A stretch of 64,000 nucleotides of DNA from Azospirillaceae bacterium (GTDB lineage Bacteria > Pseudomonadota > Alphaproteobacteria > Azospirillales > Azospirillaceae), in assembly GCA_028283825.1 (NCBI GenBank), contig JAPWJW010000001.1, positions 1,798,001 to 1,862,000 of the forward strand, written 5' to 3'. Numbering within the stretch: the stretch's first letter is position 1; each line of letters begins with the position of its first letter. Below the pieces are notes generated by a model. The model worked only from the letters and a program-made list of their open reading frames with translations. It was not told the DNA's origin and did not search any database. The position numbers were made by a program, and so were the translations under genes. Shown piece after piece: positions 24,101 to 30,100 of the stretch.

Positions 24101-27100
24101 GTCGGCACCCTGTCCGCCATCGGCAACTATCTGGCCGGAACCATCGTCGCCACCCTGGTGGGTGGCGGCACCGGGTCCGACTACAGCGACGCCACCGTGG
24201 TGGGCGCCGATATCAACGGCGTGGCCGGCATCGTGTCGGGCGACAGCCTGCTGCTGGCCGCCACCGGCAACTACATCGGCGGCACCTGGGCCAGCCTGAC
24301 CAACACGGGCACGCTCAGCAGCACCAACGCCCTGTATGTCGGCACCACCGGCACGCTGGGCACCTTCGTCAACGCCGGCCTGATCAGCGGCAACCAGCCC
24401 ATCACCAATGCGGGCATCATCGGCCTGCTGGAAAACCAGACGCTGGCCACCATCGACGGCGGCACCGGTGCGGCCATCCTCACCAAGGGCACCATCGGCC
24501 AGATCGCCAACAGCGGCCTGCTGACCGGCCGCTACGGCATCAGCGCGCGGAGCGGCGGCATCGGCGGCGCCGTCATCGACACCATCACCAACAGCGGCGT
24601 GATCACCGCCAACACCGGCATCCGCCTGAACTACGCCCGCAGCAGCGTGGTAGCCAACAGCGGCACCATCACCGGTGTGGGCGGCAGCAGCTATCCGGTG
24701 GTCGCCTCGTACAGCACCATCGGCACCCTGTCCAACAGCGGGCTGATCACCGTGGCCAGCCGCGGTATCGGCATCCTTAACGACTACAGCACCATCGGCA
24801 CCCTGCTGAACACCGGCGTCATCTCCAACGCCAGCGGGGCCGCCATCCAGAACAACCAGTATCTCGCCAGCGTCGGCCTGCTGGTGAACACCGGCACCAT
24901 CGCCTCAGCCGCCAACGCGGTGCTGAACGTCTTTGGCGCCAGCATCGGCACACTGATCAACAGCGGCACCATCAGCGGCGCCAACGCCTATAATGCCAAC
25001 AACGGCGCCGTGCTGGGCACGCTGGTCAACAGCGGCGTCATGGCTGGCAACATCCTGAACGGCGGCCAGAACGACAGCAGCGCCGGCGACCTGACCATCC
25101 AGGGCGGCACCGGGGGCACGGTCGGCACCTTCACCGGCACCACCCTGGCCAACAAGGGCTATATCTCCAACACGCTGAGCAACCTGGTGTTCGCCAGCGG
25201 CAACCTGCTGCTGAACGACGACATCGACGCTACCGGCCACACGGTGTCGAATACCGGCGCCACTGTCGCGCTGAACACCATCATCAACGTCGCCGGCGAT
25301 TACAGCCAATCCGCCGCAGGATCCCTGGTGTTGGGCGGTGGCGCCCAGCTGTCCGTCACGGGGGCCGCCACCCTGGCCGGCACCGTCAAGGCCACGGTGG
25401 CGGGCAACGCCGCCGCCAACTACGTGGTGGGTGACGGCTCCGGCATCGTGCTGGTCCAGGCCGACGGCGGCCTGACCGACAGCGCCGGCCTGACCATCAC
25501 CAACACCACGGCGCTGGACGGCCATTTGGCCCTGGGCGACGGCACCACCGTCGGCAACCAACTGGTGGTCCTGGCCGCCAGCGACTACATCGGCGGCAGC
25601 TACGGCACCCTGTCCATCGGCGGCCTGCTGTCGGCCGCCACCGCCCTGTACATCGCGGCAACCGGCACCCTGGGCGCCCTGTCCAACAGCGGCACCATCG
25701 CCGGCAACCTCATCAACGCCAGCGCCCGGGATCTGTCCATCACCGGCACGGGCGGCACCCTGACCGCCGGCACCATCACCAGCACCCTCGCCAACGTCGT
25801 GCTGGGGGGTGGTGACCTGCTGCTGAACGACGCGGTCAATGTCAGCGGCCATACCCTGGTCAACAGCGGCGCCACCGTGACGCTGGTCAGCAACCTCACG
25901 ATCACCGGTGACTACAGCCAGAGCGGCGGCGTGCTGGCGGTGACGGCCGGCACCTCGTCCCTGCGCGTCACCGGCGACGCCAGCCTGGCGGGCGGCACGG
26001 TGGCCATGGCGGCCCTGGACGCCAACGGCATCTACCTGGCCGGTGCCGCCTTCGGCACCCTGGTCCATGCCGACGGCACCCTGACCGGCGGCGCCACCGT
26101 CCTGGCGTCCGGCCTGGATGGGCTGAACGTCTACAGCACCATCACCGGCAATGACCTGCTGGCGATGGCGACCAACGACTATGTCGGCGGCACGTTGGCC
26201 CTGCTGGACAATACCATCGCGGTGTCCAGCCGCACGGCCGTCTACATCGCCACCATCGGCGGCATCGGCAGCCTGGCCAACAGCGGCACCCTGACCGGCC
26301 AGTATGCCGGCCTGTACAATACCGGCAGCATCGGCCAGTTCACCAACGCGGCCGGGGGCACCATCACCCAGGCCGGCGGCACGTTCAGCGCCATCGGCGC
26401 CTCCGTCGGCGTGCGCAACGACGGCCTGATCGGCACCCTGTCCAACAGCGGCCTCATCAGCGCCGCCAACACCGGCCTCTACAACGTCGGCAGCATCAGC
26501 AGCCTGGCCAACAGCGGCACCGTCAGCGGCAGCGATTTCGGCCTCCGCAACACCAGCACCCAGGGCGTGGGTGGCACCATCAGCACCGTCCTGAACAACG
26601 GCCTGATCAGCGGCAACACAGCCATCGACATCGCCGACCTGGGGCTGATCGGCACCTTGGCCAATGCCGGGCTGATCAGCGGCACCGCCGCCGCCCTGTC
26701 CATCGCCGGCAACGGCACCCTGGGCCTGCTGGCCAACAGCGGCACCATCGCCGGCGACGTCCTGAACCTGTCGTCCCGCGACCTGACCATCCAGGGCGGT
26801 GCCGGCACCCTGACTGGCACCTTCACGGGCCATGATGCCGGCACCCAGGGCCTGATCACCAACACCGCCAGCGACCTGGTGCTCGCCGGCGGCAACGTCC
26901 TGCTGAACGACGCCATCGATGCCGGCAGCCACACGGTGCTGAACGCCGGCGCCACCCTGACCCTGGCCGACACCGTCAGCATCACCGGCAACTACACCCA
27001 AAGCGCCGGCACCCTGGCGATGGGCACCGCCACCAGCCTGGTGGTCAGCGGGGCCGCCAGCATCACTGGCGACATCGTGGTCACCGGCCTGTCGGCCGCC

Positions 27101-30100
27101 GCCAACTACCTGCAAAGCACCCTGGGCACATTGGTGATCGGCGGCGCCGCCTCCGACTACAGCGGCGCCACCCTTTCCAGTGGCATCCAGGGCCTGGCGA
27201 TCGGCAACGCGGTCAGCAACGGCACGCTGCGCGCCGTGGCCCTGAACGACTATGTCGGCGGCACCCTGGCCAGCCTGGTCAACACCGGCACCCTGACCGG
27301 CAACAGCGCCATCTACGTGGCGGCAGCCGGCAGCATCGGCAGCCTGTCCAATACCGGCATCGTCACCGGCACGGGCTATGTGCTGACCAACCTGGGCACC
27401 ATCGGCACGCTGACCAACGACGGCACCATCGGCATGATCCTGGTGGATGCCGCGGCCCGCATCGGCACCTTCAGCAACAGCCGCCTGATCACCGGCGGCC
27501 AGACCTATCTGTTGCTCAACAACGGCACCATCGGCGCCTTCAGCAACAGCGGCACAATCAGCGGCGCCAGCACAGCGGTTGAGATCGCCGGCACCGGCAG
27601 CGTCGGCAACCTGTCCAACACCGGCACCATCACCGGCCGCGTCGCCCTGTCGGTGGACGGCACCGTCGGCACGCTGGACAACGCCGGCACCCTCAGCGGC
27701 AGCGCCCTGGGCCTGGCCGCCAACGGCGGCATCGGCCGCCTGTCCAACACCGGCTGGATCAGCGCGCTGTCCAGCAACGGCGCCATCGGCATCCTGGACA
27801 ATGCCGGTTCCATCGGCGAAGTCGATGTGGGGGGTGGCCTGGTCACCCTGCTGCTGAACAGCGGGTCTATCGGCAGCATTGGCGGCGGCAACGGCAGCGG
27901 CCTCTACCTTGCACAGAACGGCTCCATCGCCACCCTGTCCATCACCGCCGGCGGCGTGGTGACCAGCAGCAACCAGGCCATCCAGATCGAGCCGACCATC
28001 GGCACCCTGATCAACAACGGCCTGATTGGGGGCGGTGGTGCCGGCATCAACGTCCGCTGGAACACCAGCGCCATCGAGCAACTGGTCAACAGCGGCACCA
28101 TCGCCGGCACGGGCAGCTTTGGCACCGCCATCGGCAACCAGGGCCGCATCGGCACCCTGGTGAACAGCGGCGTCATCACCGGCACGTCCAACGGCATCAG
28201 CGGCGGTTCCATCAGCCTGCTGTCCATCACCAGCGCCGGCCTGGTCCACGGCGGCACCGTCGGCATCCTGGCCGGCACCGTCGACACACTGCTGAACGCC
28301 GGCGCCATCACCGGCGGCGCCACCGCGCTGAACATCGCCGGCACCCTGGGCACCCTGGTGAACAGCGGCAGCATTGGCGGCAGCATCGGCATCAACAACC
28401 AGGGCGCCTTCACCCTGATCGACAACCGCGGCACCATCCGCGGCGGCACCTTCGCCCTGCTCAGCGCCGGCACCACCGGGACCATCGCCAACAGCGGCGC
28501 CATCCAGGCCTCCGGCACGGCCATCAACGTGGCCCGCCTGGACACCCTGACCAACAGCGGCGTGATCAGCGGCACCATCGCCGTCGCCGGCAGCGTCGGC
28601 ACCATCGACAATGCCGGGCTGATCCAGGCCACCAGCATCCTGGCCCTGTCCGGCACCCTGGCGGCCTTCGGCAACAGCGGCACCATCGCCGGCGATGTCG
28701 CCTATAGCCTGGGCGACCTTTCCATCACCGGCGGCAGCGGCACGGCGGTGGGCACCTTCACCGGCTACAGTGCCGGAACCCAGGGCACCCTGGCCGCCAG
28801 CGCCGGCAACCTGGTCTTCGCCGGTGGCGCCCTGCTGATCGACGACCGGCTGGCCGCCAACATTGTGGTCAACAGCGGTGCCAACCTGACCTTCACCGAC
28901 GGCGCCGGCATCACCGGCGACTATACCCAGGCGAGCGGTGGCCTGAGCATCACCAGCCTGGCGATCAGCGGTGCCGCCAGCATCACCGGCGGCAGCGTCA
29001 CCGCCTTGCTCAGCACCACGGGCAACTACCTGGCCGGCACCCTGGGCACCCTGGTGGCGGCGGGGGCGGCATCCGACTACAGCGGCGCCACCCTGGTCTC
29101 CAACGTCACCGGCCTGGCCATCGCCGGCGCCACCGCCGGCAACGACCTGCTGCTGACCGCCGGCAACGACTATGTCGGCGGCAGCATCGCCACCCTGACC
29201 AACAGCGGCCTGGTCAGCGCCGCCACCGCCCTCTACATCGCCGCATCCGGCACCCTGGGCACCCTGGTCAACACCGGCACCATCGCCGGCGATGTCCTGA
29301 ACCTGACGGCCAATGCGCTGAACATCGCCGGCGGCAGCGGCGGCACGGCCGGCACCCTGACCGGCGGCACCATCGTCAACACCCTGTCGAACGTCACCTT
29401 CCTGGCGGGCGACCTGGTCCTGGCGGACGCCGTCAACGTCGCCAGCCACACGGTGGTGAACAGCGGTGCCAACCTGACCATCGGCGGCACCGTGGTGGTC
29501 AGCGGCAACTACAGCCAGACGGGCGGCAGCCTGCTGCTGTCGCTGGGCAGCAGCGAGCTGTCGGTCACCGGCATCGCGGCCTTGATGGGCGGCGTCGCCA
29601 CCATCACCGGCGCCAGCGGCCTGGCCAACTACACCGTCGGCTCCGCCCTGGCCACGCTGGTCAGCGGTGCGAACGGGTCCAGCTACACCGGCCTGTCCAT
29701 CGTCACCGAACTGACCGGGTTCGCGGTCGGCGGCACGGTGGTCGGCAACGCCCTGGTGGCCCTGGCCGACAGCGACTACATCGGCGGCACGCTGGCCACA
29801 CTCAGCAACAGCGGCAGCATCAGCGCCGCCCTGCCCCTGTACGTCGCGGCATCGGGCAGCCTGGGCGGCTTCACCAACACCGGCACCCTGCTGGGCGGCG
29901 TCAACGGCGCCTACAACGCCGGCACCATCGGCACGCTGTACAATGCCGGCCTGATCGGCGGCGGCACGGCGGGTATCGCCAACGTCGGCGTCCTGGCCCT
30001 GCTGCGCAACGACGGCCTGGTTCAGGGCGGCGTCGCCAACCTGGGCACGCTGGGCCAATTGGCCAACAGCGGCACCATCAGCGGCACCACCGCCCTCAAC

